NCBI RefSeq assembly: GCF_900128925.1
Contig: NZ_FQUJ01000008.1
Location: forward strand, 62,001-126,000
Origin: Modicisalibacter ilicicola DSM 19980
Lineage (GTDB): Bacteria; Pseudomonadota; Gammaproteobacteria; Pseudomonadales; Halomonadaceae
Direction of reading: 5' to 3'
Length of the DNA: 64,000 nucleotides
A model generated the notes under the pieces. The model was not told the origin of the DNA. It made no database searches and was given only the letters and a program-made list of their open reading frames with translations. The position numbers and the translations under genes are program-made. Within the stretch, counting starts at the first letter, position 1, and each line of letters begins with the position of its first letter. This document shows, one piece after another, positions 27,100 through 35,601 of this stretch.

Positions 27100-27762
27100 T
27101 TACAGCTCTTTCGGACCGCTATAGCCACGCTGGACGTTCACCACGTAGGCCGCCAACGCTGCCAGGTCCATCGAGCCCCACTCCAGAGGGTCCGCTGCCA
27201 TGGGATTCACCATGCAGATCTGGACCATCTCGTCGGCATGCACTTCGTTCATTCCGTAGAGATCGAGCCCCATGGCAACCTGATGCGGATAGGCCTGCTC
27301 GAAGGTTGGCTGATACCGCTGGTCGCCACCATGGCAGCTGGCACAGGCCAGCCCGTTGCTGCTGAGTTCGGTGTCGTTGAACAGGGTCTCGCCGCGGGCC
27401 AGGAGCTCCTCGGGATTGTTCCCGCTTTCACTATAGCCCGGCATATAGTCTGGCGGACGCTTCACCGCACAAGGGTTCTTGGTTGCACAGGGGTTGACCC
27501 CGGCACAAGGGTTCTTGGTTGCACAGGGGTTGGCCCCGGCACAAGGGTTGCTGGTCGCGCAGGGATTGTCACTCGCGCAAGGGTTGCTGGTCGCGCAGGG
27601 GTTCTGGCTGGCACAGGGGTTTTTCCCCGCACAGGGATTGGCGCCGCACTGGGCCGTGGCCTGGCCGACCGCACCGGCAATGGATACCGTCAATAGCGTA
27701 CCTGCCAGAGCGGATACTGCTGTACGGCCTTTGAATGAAGTAAAACGTCTCTTGAAGTTCAT
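27100..27762 (-). CDS. c-type cytochrome with N-terminal NPCA hexapeptide repeats
   Basis: A 220-residue exported protein. After a signal peptide (cleavage near ATA-QCG, about residue 37) come ten near-perfect six-residue repeats of the form NPCAxx (about 42-101). Then follows a class I cytochrome c domain with the haem site CASCH (140-144), a likely axial Met in VNPMA (Met188) and a C-terminal helix AALAAYVVNVQ. The Cys array could bind copper or another soft metal (inference). GGAGTG precedes the ATG. The signal and first repeats resemble the protein at 31850, so the two are paralogues at their N termini. Confidence 0.8.
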   Translation of the reverse strand: MNFKRRFTSFKGRTAVSALAGTLLTVSIAGAVGQATAQCGANPCAGKNPCASQNPCATSNPCASDNPCATSNPCAGANPCATKNPCAGVNPCATKNPCAVKRPPDYMPGYSESGNNPEELLARGETLFNDTELSSNGLACASCHGGDQRYQPTFEQAYPHQVAMGLDLYGMNEVHADEMVQICMVNPMAADPLEWGSMDLAALAAYVVNVQRGYSGPKEL

Positions 27763-27812
27763 GACATCACTCCGGGTCCGTTGAATATTGTTATCGCCCC
27801 ACTCGGGAAGCG

Positions 27813-27941
27813 CTGAATAAATCGGCGAATGGAGTGAAGCGCAAGGCGCACGGCACGCAGAAGGCGAGACATAACATGGAGTTAGGCGAGTCTTCGAGTA
27901 CCGCGCAACGCAGCGATTCGTCCATGCAGACATTTATTCAG
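27813..27941. repeat. 129-bp palindromic repeat, family B (MITE-like)
   Basis: Bounded by perfect inverted ends CTGAATAAAT (27813-27822) and ATTTATTCAG (27932-27941). The interior is also partly self-complementary. It lies in the 411-bp gene-free stretch (27763-28173) between the NPCA cytochrome and the ABC operon. No transposase is encoded. The rest of that stretch (27942-28173) shows no gene; it must hold the ABC operon promoter. Confidence 0.65.
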
Positions 27942-28173
27942 TGTTTTCCTCGCGCTGCCGTGGTCCTGGTTCGTGACCTTTTGGCCAACGCATGGTGCTT
28001 GGTCGATCGGCCCGAGCCTTCATTACAACCGGTCATGTTTTTCCAGGCTTTCCTGTCGGAGTCGTCGTATCGTCTTGTAAGGTCAGTGTTGCCCAGAGCG
28101 ACTCACCTGCTATTCATGCCGCTTTCCCGGGTGCCGCACGCCACTCTATTTCCATGAACAAGGAAATTCGTCC

Positions 28174-29400
28174 ATGCCTCGACCTTCCGCTTTTCGCGTC
28201 GTGATGGCCTCTCTCACCACCATGCTGGCGGGTGTCTTCTCGCTTCAGGCACAGGCGCTCGAACTCGACGACTGGTCTTCCGTCGAGGCAAAGGCACGGG
28301 GGCAGACGGTCTACTTCAACGCCTGGGGTGGCGATTCGCGCATCAATGGCTACATCGACTGGGTAGCTCAACAGGTGCAGTCGCGCCATGACATCGAATT
28401 GGTCCACGTGAAGCTCGGCGATACCGCCGAGGCGGTATCGCGCATCGTGGCCGAGAAATCTGCCGGCAATCTCGAACGAGGGGCCATCGATCTCATCTGG
28501 ATCAATGGCGAGAATTTCGCGGCATTGAAAGAGGCCGGCCTGCTTCACGGCCCCTGGGCCGAGCAGTTGCCGAACTTTTCCTTGACGGCACCGGAAGCCA
28601 ACCCTGAGGTACGGAGCGATTTCACCCTGCCCGTGGAAGGGCTCGAAGCCCCTTGGGGCAAGGCACAGATCACCTTCTATTACGACAGCGCCCGGGTCGA
28701 GACGCCGCCTCGCAGCATGCAGGCGCTGCTCGACTGGGCCAGGAACCATCCCGGCCGTTTCACCTATCCGCTGATTCCCGACTTCCTCGGCAGCACCTTT
28801 CTCAAGCAGGCTCTGCTGAGTCTGGCCGAGAATCGCGGACCGCTCTATGGGCCGGTCAGCGAAGCGGATTTCGCGTCGATCACCGCACCTCTGTGGGATT
28901 ACCTCGATGCGCTGCACCCGCATCTGTGGCGCGGCGGCAGAAGCTTCCCGAACAGCAGTGCCCGGTTGCGTCAATTGATGGGCGACGGCGAACTCAGCCT
29001 GGCCTTTACCTTTACTCCTTCGGAACCCGCTGCCTCGGTGGCCAACTATCAATTGCCACCGACGACCCGCAGCTACATGTTCGACGATGGCACGCTGGGC
29101 AACGTGCACTTCCTGGCCATTCCCTTCAATGCCCGCCACAAGGCCGGCGCCCTGGTGGTGGCCAATTTCCTACTCTCGCCCCAGGCGCAGGCCCGCAAGC
29201 AGGATATCACCGTGTGGGGGGATGCCACCGTGCTCGCCATGGAGGCGTTGACCGACAGGCAGCGCCAGGCTTTCGAATCGCTTCCGGAAAATCCCGCGAC
29301 GCTAGCGCCAGAGGCCCTGGGACGAACACTGCCCGAACCGCATCCCAGCTGGATGGAGCGACTGGAGCAGGCCTGGCTCGAGCGTTACGGAGCCCGCTGA
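28174..29400 (+). CDS. ynjB: ABC transporter substrate-binding protein, YnjB-type
   Basis: A 408-residue periplasmic binding protein with a signal peptide ending near AQA-LEL (about residue 28). The body matches the YnjB family (TVYFNAWGGD near the start, GAIDLIWINGENF, GKAQITFYYDSARV). YnjBCD importers are widely conserved, but their substrate is not established. AAGGAAA precedes the ATG at 28174. Its stop overlaps the permease start (ATGA-type), and the ATPase follows. The surrounding Cys-rich, His-rich and ECF genes hint at a metal or metal-complex substrate (speculative). Confidence 0.88.
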   Translation: MPRPSAFRVVMASLTTMLAGVFSLQAQALELDDWSSVEAKARGQTVYFNAWGGDSRINGYIDWVAQQVQSRHDIELVHVKLGDTAEAVSRIVAEKSAGNLERGAIDLIWINGENFAALKEAGLLHGPWAEQLPNFSLTAPEANPEVRSDFTLPVEGLEAPWGKAQITFYYDSARVETPPRSMQALLDWARNHPGRFTYPLIPDFLGSTFLKQALLSLAENRGPLYGPVSEADFASITAPLWDYLDALHPHLWRGGRSFPNSSARLRQLMGDGELSLAFTFTPSEPAASVANYQLPPTTRSYMFDDGTLGNVHFLAIPFNARHKAGALVVANFLLSPQAQARKQDITVWGDATVLAMEALTDRQRQAFESLPENPATLAPEALGRTLPEPHPSWMERLEQAWLERYGAR

Positions 29401-31103
29401 TGCCGTCGGGCCATGCAGTGGGTGTACGCCTGGCTCCCTGGCTGGCGATTGCCTTGCTGAGCCTGCCCGTGGCCAGCGGTCTGGCGGGCGTCATCGCCCC
29501 GGCCTTCGGCTGGTTGCCGGCGCTGGGTGGCAATGCCCTGACCCTCGTGCACTGGCAAGCCTTGCTTCAGGCACCGGGCCTGGGTCGCATGGTCCAGCTG
29601 AGCTATGTCACCGGCCTGGCCAGTGCCTTGCTTTCCCTGAGCATCGTGGTGCTGTTCCTGGGCGCCTTCATGCACACCCGTTTATTCACGGCGGTACGCC
29701 GGCTACTGTCGCCGCTGCTTGCCGTGCCGCACGCCGCGGCGGCGATCGGCCTGGCCTTCCTGCTTGCCCCTTCGGGGTTGTTGAGCCGCAGCTTGTCGCC
29801 CTGGCTGACCGGCTGGCAGTATCCGCCGGATATCCTGTTTCCCGGCGACCCTCATGGGCTGGCGTTGATCGCGGGGCTGGTCATCAAGGAAGTGCCCTTC
29901 CTGTTGCTGATGAGTCTGGCCGCGTTGCCGCAATGTCAGGCCAGCGAGCGCTTGTGTATGGCGAGGGCCCTGGGGTACGGGCCACTCTCGGCCTTCCTCA
30001 AGGCCGTGTTGCCGGGGCTTTACCCGCTCTTGCGGCTGCCCATCTATGCGGTGATTGCCTTTGCGTCATCGACCGTCGACGTGGCCTTGATCCTGGGGCC
30101 CACCACCCCGCCGACGCTGTCGGTCGCGGTACTGCGCTGGCTCAACGACCCCGACCTGACGATGCGCTTCATGGCCTCGGCCGGTGCGCTGTTGCAACTC
30201 GTCGTCACCCTCGCGGCACTCGCCAGTTGGTGGCTGGCAGAGCGCCTGGTACGCCAGCTGATGCGTGGCTGGCTGGAAAACGGTCGCCGGCGCAGCGGCG
30301 ATATGCTGCTCGGCGGCGTGGCCCTGAGTGCAGTGTCACTCTCGGTGCTGCTGATCCTGGGCAGCCTGATCGGGCTTATCCTGTGGTCACTGGCGGCCTA
30401 CTGGCCATTCCCCCAGGCGTTGCCGCAACCGCCGACCCTGCGCAACTGGATGGGTGCCGCCGCCGGCCTGGGCGATCCGCTTTTCCAGGCCGCGGTGATC
30501 GGTCTTGCCGCCACGGCACTCTCGATAGTGCTGGTGGTCGGTGCGCTGGAAGCTGAAACGTTGCACGAACGGCCGATTCGACCCGGGGCACAGCTGATTC
30601 TCTACCTGCCCTTGCTGGTACCGCCGGTCGCCTTCCTGTTCGGCCTGGTGATGATGCAGGTCCAGCTTGGGGTCGCGCCCGGCCTTTCAGTCGTGATCCT
30701 CGGCCATGCGATCTTCGTGCTGCCCTACGTGTTCCTGTCCCTGGCTGAGAGTTATCGGCGACTGGACCCTCGCTGGGCACACCTCGCACGGAGTCTCGGC
30801 GCTGGCCCGGCGCGCGTCTTCTGGCGCATGCGCCTGCCGATGCTCAGCGTGCCCCTGCTCACTGCCGCTGCGGTGGGCTTCGCGGTCAGCATCGGGCAAT
30901 ATCTGCCCACGCTGTTGCTGGGCGCCGGGCGAATCAGCACCATCACCACCGAGGCGGTGAGTCTAGCCAGTGGCGGCGATCGACGCCTGACCGCTGTCTA
31001 CGCCTTGTGGCAACTGGCACTGCCCGCGCTGGGCTTCGCCCTGGCCCTCGGCCTGCCGCGACTGCTGTTTCGTCGCCGCAGCGGCTTGTTGACACCCGTG
31101 TGA
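29400..31103 (+). CDS. ynjC: ABC transporter permease, YnjC-type (two fused permease domains)
   Basis: A 567-residue integral membrane protein with about 12 spans, formed by two binding-protein-dependent permease domains (about 1-280 and 300-560). Each carries an EAA-like coupling loop (ARALGYGPLSAFLKAVLPG and ARSLGAGPARVFWRMRLP). The start ATG 29400 overlaps the ynjB stop. It forms the membrane pore of the importer with YnjB and the ATPase at 31142. Confidence 0.9.
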   Translation: MPSGHAVGVRLAPWLAIALLSLPVASGLAGVIAPAFGWLPALGGNALTLVHWQALLQAPGLGRMVQLSYVTGLASALLSLSIVVLFLGAFMHTRLFTAVRRLLSPLLAVPHAAAAIGLAFLLAPSGLLSRSLSPWLTGWQYPPDILFPGDPHGLALIAGLVIKEVPFLLLMSLAALPQCQASERLCMARALGYGPLSAFLKAVLPGLYPLLRLPIYAVIAFASSTVDVALILGPTTPPTLSVAVLRWLNDPDLTMRFMASAGALLQLVVTLAALASWWLAERLVRQLMRGWLENGRRRSGDMLLGGVALSAVSLSVLLILGSLIGLILWSLAAYWPFPQALPQPPTLRNWMGAAAGLGDPLFQAAVIGLAATALSIVLVVGALEAETLHERPIRPGAQLILYLPLLVPPVAFLFGLVMMQVQLGVAPGLSVVILGHAIFVLPYVFLSLAESYRRLDPRWAHLARSLGAGPARVFWRMRLPMLSVPLLTAAAVGFAVSIGQYLPTLLLGAGRISTITTEAVSLASGGDRRLTAVYALWQLALPALGFALALGLPRLLFRRRSGLLTPV

Positions 31104-31141
31104 ATCGCCATCGATGCCCTACGCTTGATCCTGGAAGCCTC

Positions 31142-31774
31142 ATGGACCCGCTGATCCTCGACGACATCCGCATCGCCCTCGACGGCGCCCCCCTGCTCGG
31201 TATCGACACCGTCATCGCCCCGGGGGACGTGCTCACCGTGATGGGGCCTTCCGGCGTCGGCAAATCGACGCTGCTGGCCTACATCGCCGGCTTCCTGTCA
31301 CCGGCATTCCAGGCTCGCGGCCGGGTCCTGCTGGGCAGCCGCGAACTCACCCGGCTGCCCGCCGAGGCGCGGCGCGTCGGCTTGCTGTTTCAGGACCCGC
31401 TGCTGTTTCCCCATCTCAGTGTGGGCGGCAACCTGGCCTTCGGCATGGCTGCTTCGGGCTCGCGCCGTCAACGACGGCAACGCGTCGCAGCAGCGCTTGC
31501 AGAGATCGGCCTCGAGGGATTCGCCGACCGCGATCCCGCCACCCTGTCCGGCGGCCAGCGTTCCCGGGTGGCGTTGATGCGAGTGCTGTTGTCCAGCCCC
31601 CGAGCCATGCTGCTCGACGAACCCTTTTCCAAGCTCGACGCGGCCCTGCGTGGCGAAATGCGCCAACTGGTCTTCCAGCGGATACGCCAGGAAGGCCTGC
31701 CCGCCCTGATGGTCACCCACGACGCCGCCGATGCCGAGGCTGCCGGTGGAGCCGTGATCGAACTCGAGCCCTGA
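31142..31774 (+). CDS. ynjD: ABC transporter ATP-binding protein, YnjD-type
   Basis: A 210-residue ABC ATPase with Walker A GPSGVGKST, the Q-loop LLFQDP, the signature LSGGQRSRV, Walker B AMLLDEPFS and the H-loop MVTHD. It powers the YnjBC importer. ATG 31142 was chosen because it gives the usual N terminus; an earlier in-frame start lies within ynjC. It is 38 bases after ynjC in the same operon. Confidence 0.92.
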   Translation: MDPLILDDIRIALDGAPLLGIDTVIAPGDVLTVMGPSGVGKSTLLAYIAGFLSPAFQARGRVLLGSRELTRLPAEARRVGLLFQDPLLFPHLSVGGNLAFGMAASGSRRQRRQRVAAALAEIGLEGFADRDPATLSGGQRSRVALMRVLLSSPRAMLLDEPFSKLDAALRGEMRQLVFQRIRQEGLPALMVTHDAADAEAAGGAVIELEP

Positions 31775-31800
31775 GGGCTCGTCCGGCTACCAACAAAAAC

Positions 31801-31825
31801 GGGCGTGAAGCCTGGCCTCACGCCC
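31801..31825 (-). terminator. intrinsic terminator downstream of the NPCA-repeat gene
   Basis: Perfect 8-bp stem GGGCGTGA / TCACGCCC with a 9-base loop. On the minus strand it is followed by GTTTTTG, as expected for a Rho-independent terminator of the 31850 gene. It may also stop ynjD transcription coming from the other side, but without a T tract. Confidence 0.8.
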
Positions 31826-31849
31826 GATATCACAGATGACGACGGTGGA

Positions 31850-32140
31850 TCAGGATTCTGCTGCGCAAGGTTTCTCCTTGGCTGCGCAAGGGTTCTTGCC
31901 GGCACAGGGATTGGCTGCGCACGGATTCTTGGTGGCACAGGGATTCTTCGTTGCGCAAGGGTTGGCACCGCATGTCTGCTGTGCCGCGCAGGGGTTCTTG
32001 GCGGCGCAGGGGTTGGCGGCACCACAGGCCGCCATTGCCTGCAAGGCCGCACCGCTCAGCGACACGGTCAGCAAGGTGCCGGCGATTCTGGAGACCATCT
32101 TGCCTGAACGCGACAGGGAAAAACGCTTCTTGAGTATCAT
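31850..32140 (-). CDS. small exported NPCA-repeat protein
   Basis: A 96-residue protein with a basic N terminus, a signal peptide (cleavage near AMA-ACG, about residue 38) and a mature part consisting almost wholly of seven NPCAxx hexapeptides plus TCGA and KPCA variants. That gives about ten Cys in under 60 residues. GGAGTG precedes the ATG at 32138-32140. Its signal region shares AGTLLTVS and the CGAxNPCA start with the cytochrome at 27100. No haem site or other domain. A soft-metal binding or storage role is plausible but untested. Confidence 0.72.
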   Translation of the reverse strand: MILKKRFSLSRSGKMVSRIAGTLLTVSLSGAALQAMAACGAANPCAAKNPCAAQQTCGANPCATKNPCATKNPCAANPCAGKNPCAAKEKPCAAES

Positions 32141-32527
32141 GGGTTCACTCCATCGTTGTTGTTCATTCGCCGAGGGACACTGCATTTTCCAGTGTCTGGC
32201 ATTTGGTAGACCGAGGGTGGCAGGGCTTACAGATTACACACTATTTTTTTATCGCCTCGGCATGCTCGTTCCGCTCCAGGGCATGAGGATCGAATCCCGT
32301 CTCAAGCATGGGCTTTACGATCACGAAATAAGGAGGAAAATCGAAGTCACGAGGAGTGAAAAGCGTATAATTCCGCCTCTTTATTCGACTATTGGCTATG
32401 GCATGGCCTTATAGAGAAAAAACCCGTAAGGATTGACAGCAAGGTCGGACTAAACAAATTTCATCGACTCCTTGACCGCCACCGATAGGTGTCCATCCTA
32501 TGAATAATGGGTATGCGAGGTGCCGCG
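32141..32527. other. 387-bp divergent control region between the NPCA-repeat gene and the ECF sigma gene
   Basis: No gene is seen. It contains a perfect 7-bp inverted repeat GACACTG / CAGTGTC (32176-32182 and 32190-32196), 36 bases upstream of the NPCA start and so likely an operator or leader hairpin. There is an AT-rich segment (about 32231-32252), and the base composition is lower in GC than the flanks. Promoters for both flanking genes must lie here. Confidence 0.5.
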
Positions 32528-33118
32528 ATGAGCGCATCAACGACCGAAGAAAAAAACGAGAGAATGCAGCGCCTGGCTGCCGTGCGACCGAGGCTGGTGT
32601 CATTCGCTCGCCTACAGCTTCGTGACCTTGCCCAGGCAGAGGATGCCGTGCAGGAAGCCTTGATCGCCGCGATGGAAAAGAATGACAGCTTTCAGGGAAG
32701 ATCGGGTTACGAGACCTGGGTATTCGGCATTCTCAAGTACAAGATCCTCGACAGCTTGCGAGCCCAGCGTCGCCAGGGGAGCTGGCAGCCTTGGGAAGAT
32801 GAACCGGACGAAGACGCCATAGACCGCCAATTCAAGCAGAACGGGCGTTGGGAGGAAGCGGCGCGCCCCTCGAGTTGGGGGGACCCGGAGGCCGCCTTCG
32901 TCAGCGAGCATTTCTGGCGAGTGTTCGATATGTGCATGCTGGCCTTGCCCGACAACACCGCGCGCATATTTTCCTTGCGCGAATTGATGGGCCTGTCGAC
33001 CGAAGACATCTGCAGGGAAACCGGTATCAAGGAAAACAATTGCTGGGTCATCCTGCACCGCGCACGATTGCGCTTGCGTGCCTGTATCGAGCGTGGCTGG
33101 CTTTCGGAGAGTTCATGA
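32528..33118 (+). CDS. ECF-type RNA polymerase sigma factor
   Basis: A 196-residue ECF sigma with region 2 (FARLQLRDLAQAEDAVQEALIAAMEK near the N terminus, shown in part; then YETWVFGILKYKILDSLR) and region 4 (ARIFSLRELMGLSTEDICRETGIKENNCWVILHRARLRLR). It is followed at an ATGA overlap by a zinc-finger anti-sigma gene. The ATG at 32528 has GAGG seven bases before it; two earlier in-frame ATGs lack such a site. Targets are unknown; the NPCA proteins and the PagL gene nearby are candidates. Confidence 0.87.
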   Translation: MSASTTEEKNERMQRLAAVRPRLVSFARLQLRDLAQAEDAVQEALIAAMEKNDSFQGRSGYETWVFGILKYKILDSLRAQRRQGSWQPWEDEPDEDAIDRQFKQNGRWEEAARPSSWGDPEAAFVSEHFWRVFDMCMLALPDNTARIFSLRELMGLSTEDICRETGIKENNCWVILHRARLRLRACIERGWLSESS

Positions 33119-33348
33119 TGATCAGGATGATGATTTGCAAAGAGATCACCAAGCTGATGTCCAGACGCCTGGACACTTCCTTGACCCTCCAGGAAAGGCT
33201 TGCGCTGCACATGCATATCGCCATGTGCGGGGCCTGCAGGGAATGCAACAAGCAGTTCGAATTACTGCATCTGACGGGTCATGAGTACCAGAACCTGATC
33301 CTGGACACCGATACGGCATCCGGTTCGAGCGATACCCCCGAGGCGTAA
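33115..33348 (+). CDS. small zinc-finger (HC2/ZAS-type) anti-sigma factor
   Basis: A 77-residue soluble protein with His34-x3-Cys38-x2-Cys41 and an upstream Cys8, matching the C...HxxxCxxC zinc-binding pattern of ZAS anti-sigma factors. There is no membrane helix, so it would act in the cytoplasm, perhaps as a redox or metal sensor. Translation is coupled to the sigma gene by an ATGA overlap (ATG 33115; 33118 is also possible). Confidence 0.8.
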   Translation: MMIRMMICKEITKLMSRRLDTSLTLQERLALHMHIAMCGACRECNKQFELLHLTGHEYQNLILDTDTASGSSDTPEA

Positions 33349-33461
33349 TGCCGGGCCGAGAATGAATGTCGGTCCATGGGCGCCCCATTGCTGCCCGTCT
33401 TCGGCCATGGTTGTCCATGCAGCTATTTTTGCTGCAACATCATGGATTGCTTAAGGATTTC

Positions 33462-34064
33462 ATGCTAAAAAACCCATCTGGTCCCATAAAAAACCTCTTG
33501 ATTGCAAAAGGAATGGTAGTGATAAGGCTTCGTCTTGCCAGTGCACCTTCTCTTCTGCTGATGCTGGCGGTAGCAGGGCTTCTCGCGTCCGGGCCGATCG
33601 ATGCTCAGGATCGCACTACCATCGGTATTCGGGCGGGCACGCTGGCCACGGACAGGCAAGCAGACTTCACGCAGTACGAGGCATTCCTGGCCCACGACTT
33701 GCCCTGGCGCTGGCGACTAGGAACGGACTGGGTCCTCGGCACTCGCCTGAATGCCAGCCTGGGCGTTCTTCGCTCGGGCGACGAAGAGAGCCTGATCGGA
33801 ACGATCGGCCCTGGCTTGACGCTGCACAGAGCGGGAAGCCCCTGGATATTCGACGCGGGAACCTCCCTGGCAGGCCTTGACAAGGACGTGTTCAGGAAGA
33901 AAGACATAGGTGGACAGTTTCAATTCAGCAGCAGCATCGCACTTAACTATAGGTTCGAATCTGTCAGCCTCGGCTACCGGTTCATGCATCTGTCCAACGG
34001 CGGATTGAGCGATCCCAACCCAGGCCTGGACATGCACATGCTCGAGCTGGGACGCCATTTGTGA
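33462..34064 (+). CDS. PagL-like lipid A 3-O-deacylase (outer-membrane)
   Basis: A 200-residue outer-membrane beta-barrel candidate with a signal peptide ending near IDA-QDR. The C-terminal GYRFMHLSNGGLSDPNPGLD carries the His-x-Ser catalytic motif and the NPG segment of PagL. It would remove the 3-O-acyl chain of lipid A. The start is uncertain: ATG 33462 has AAGGA four bases away, while ATG 33513 or GTG 33519 give a more ordinary signal peptide. It sits 113 bases after the sigma/anti-sigma pair on the same strand. Confidence 0.78.
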   Translation: MLKNPSGPIKNLLIAKGMVVIRLRLASAPSLLLMLAVAGLLASGPIDAQDRTTIGIRAGTLATDRQADFTQYEAFLAHDLPWRWRLGTDWVLGTRLNASLGVLRSGDEESLIGTIGPGLTLHRAGSPWIFDAGTSLAGLDKDVFRKKDIGGQFQFSSSIALNYRFESVSLGYRFMHLSNGGLSDPNPGLDMHMLELGRHL

Positions 34065-34172
34065 TTATTTATCGAGCCGCAGGCATTGTTTTCCAGGCGC
34101 CCCAAGCAGCCCTGTTGATCTCTATCCCGGAGAGTAGTGGTCGGGCTATGAAGCCAATGGAAGCAAGGCATC

Positions 34173-34994
34173 CTAGCCCAAGAAGTCGCCGATACGCTTC
34201 CCGACCTCCTCCGGCTTTTCTTCGATTAGCCAGTGGCCGGCGTCCTTGATCCAGACCAGTTCGGCATTCGGTATCGCCTTGGTCAATTGCGGGGCATATG
34301 CCGGCTTCTGGAATGCATCCTTGTCACCCCACAGCACCAACGTTTGATGCGGGAGGTGCTTGAGCTCATCGGCAATAGCCTCCGTATACTCCTTGTTCAA
34401 TCGTCTCAGGTTACGAAAAAAAGCGTGTTTACCATCCTCGGTCGACCAAGGTGACACATAGAGGTCAATGATCTCATCGGTCATCACGCTCTTGTCCTGC
34501 ACACCGTTTGGCATAAAGTCTCGCATCATGCCAATAAACTCATCCAAACCCATGTCAGTCTCGGCACCGGGTTTCTGAAGCGGCTCGAACTCCGGAATCG
34601 GCCATGAGTCGAAACAAATACTATCCAAAAGAACCAGCTTGCGAACCCTCTGCGCATCACTGACGGCCATCAACTGCGCAATGCCTCCGCCGATGTCATG
34701 TGCCACCACATCGGCGTAAGGTATTCCCAAGGCATTCATCAAACCGATGATAATGCGACTTTGGGCGTTGATGGAGACATCGGCATCAAGCGGTTTCTCG
34801 GATTGGCCGTAATTGAGAAGGTCTGGCGCGATAACCCGATGGTTCTTGGCGAGCTGAGGGATGATGTCTCGCCACATAAGGCTATTCGTGGGTATCCCAT
34901 GCAGAAGGATCACGGTATTGCCTTCGCCCTGCTCCCGAAACACGATCTTGTACCCGTCGACATAGGTATGGTTTTCCGTCGCATCAATGCTCAT
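34173..34994 (-). CDS. alpha/beta-hydrolase, haloalkane-dehalogenase/epoxide-hydrolase-like
   Basis: A 273-residue alpha/beta-fold enzyme with the oxyanion motif LLHGIPTN, a nucleophile elbow AHDIGGG in which the nucleophile is Asp rather than Ser, and the catalytic His in KDAGHWLIEE. An Asp nucleophile is typical of haloalkane and haloacetate dehalogenases and epoxide hydrolases. The substrate is unknown. AAGGAG precedes the ATG at 34994; a longer start is possible but lacks a site. The gene stands alone. Confidence 0.82.
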   Translation of the reverse strand: MSIDATENHTYVDGYKIVFREQGEGNTVILLHGIPTNSLMWRDIIPQLAKNHRVIAPDLLNYGQSEKPLDADVSINAQSRIIIGLMNALGIPYADVVAHDIGGGIAQLMAVSDAQRVRKLVLLDSICFDSWPIPEFEPLQKPGAETDMGLDEFIGMMRDFMPNGVQDKSVMTDEIIDLYVSPWSTEDGKHAFFRNLRRLNKEYTEAIADELKHLPHQTLVLWGDKDAFQKPAYAPQLTKAIPNAELVWIKDAGHWLIEEKPEEVGKRIGDFLG

Positions 34995-35118
34995 CGCACG
35001 CTCCTTTGTAATGGCAGTGGTCATGCTGGTCGCCATGGCCTTCACGTAATACCCGTTGCTTCCCGTTCAAGGCATCACTCGTCTCTGATCAACTGCTTCT
35101 CATCAATTGAAAGAGCCG

Positions 35119-35601
35119 TCACTGCTTGGCGCCAGCCGCGTCCTGAGCTACCCCCTTCAGTACGTCGGCAATCTTCTTCAACGGCAGATCGCACTCCTGC
35201 AGTTCGTGGCGCTCGGCCAGGTAGGCGGGATCGTTCCATTCGATACGCGTGGTATCGCCATCCTCGCGGATGACCATCTTCTGGGGCAGATCCAGCGCCG
35301 TGCTGCCCTGGCACTGCATGAGCGGTGTTCCCACCTTGGGATTGCCGAAGATCACGGTACGCACAGGCGGCAACTGCATGTCCACCTTTTCGGCGTTCTG
35401 GGTGTGATCGACCACGGTGAACAGTGTCAGGCCGCGCGATTCCAGCGCCTCGCGCAGGCGTGTTTCCACCTCGGCCACCGACGCTTGCGAACTCACGTGG
35501 GCGATACCGGGAAATGGGCTTTCCGGTTGCTCGGCCGCGGCCAGGCTGGCCGAGCCGACAAGAACCAGCGGCGCCAGCGCCTTGAGTATCCGTGCTTTCA
35601 T
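35119..35601 (-). CDS. exported DUF302 protein
   Basis: A 160-residue protein with a signal peptide (cleavage near AAA-EQP, about residue 23) and a DUF302 domain (LREALESRGLTLFTVVDHTQNA, shown in part; VIFGNPKVGTPLMQ; MVIREDGDTTRIEWNDP). DUF302 proteins are small alpha/beta domains of unknown function. AAGGAGAG precedes the ATG. It diverges from the ABC operon starting at 35821. Confidence 0.85.
   Translation of the reverse strand: MKARILKALAPLVLVGSASLAAAEQPESPFPGIAHVSSQASVAEVETRLREALESRGLTLFTVVDHTQNAEKVDMQLPPVRTVIFGNPKVGTPLMQCQGSTALDLPQKMVIREDGDTTRIEWNDPAYLAERHELQECDLPLKKIADVLKGVAQDAAGAKQ

Noticed and set aside
27467-27660. Tandem 18-base repeats that look like a CRISPR or minisatellite array
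   Set aside because: They are in frame in the cytochrome gene and encode the NPCAxx hexapeptides; there are no unique spacers.
27942-28173. A thiamine or other riboswitch leader in front of the YnjBCD operon
   Set aside because: No conserved riboswitch core could be recognised by eye; the stretch shows only ordinary sequence.
32280-32310. A tRNA-like TCGAATCCC stretch
   Set aside because: No acceptor, anticodon or D-arm complementarity around it; no cloverleaf can be drawn.
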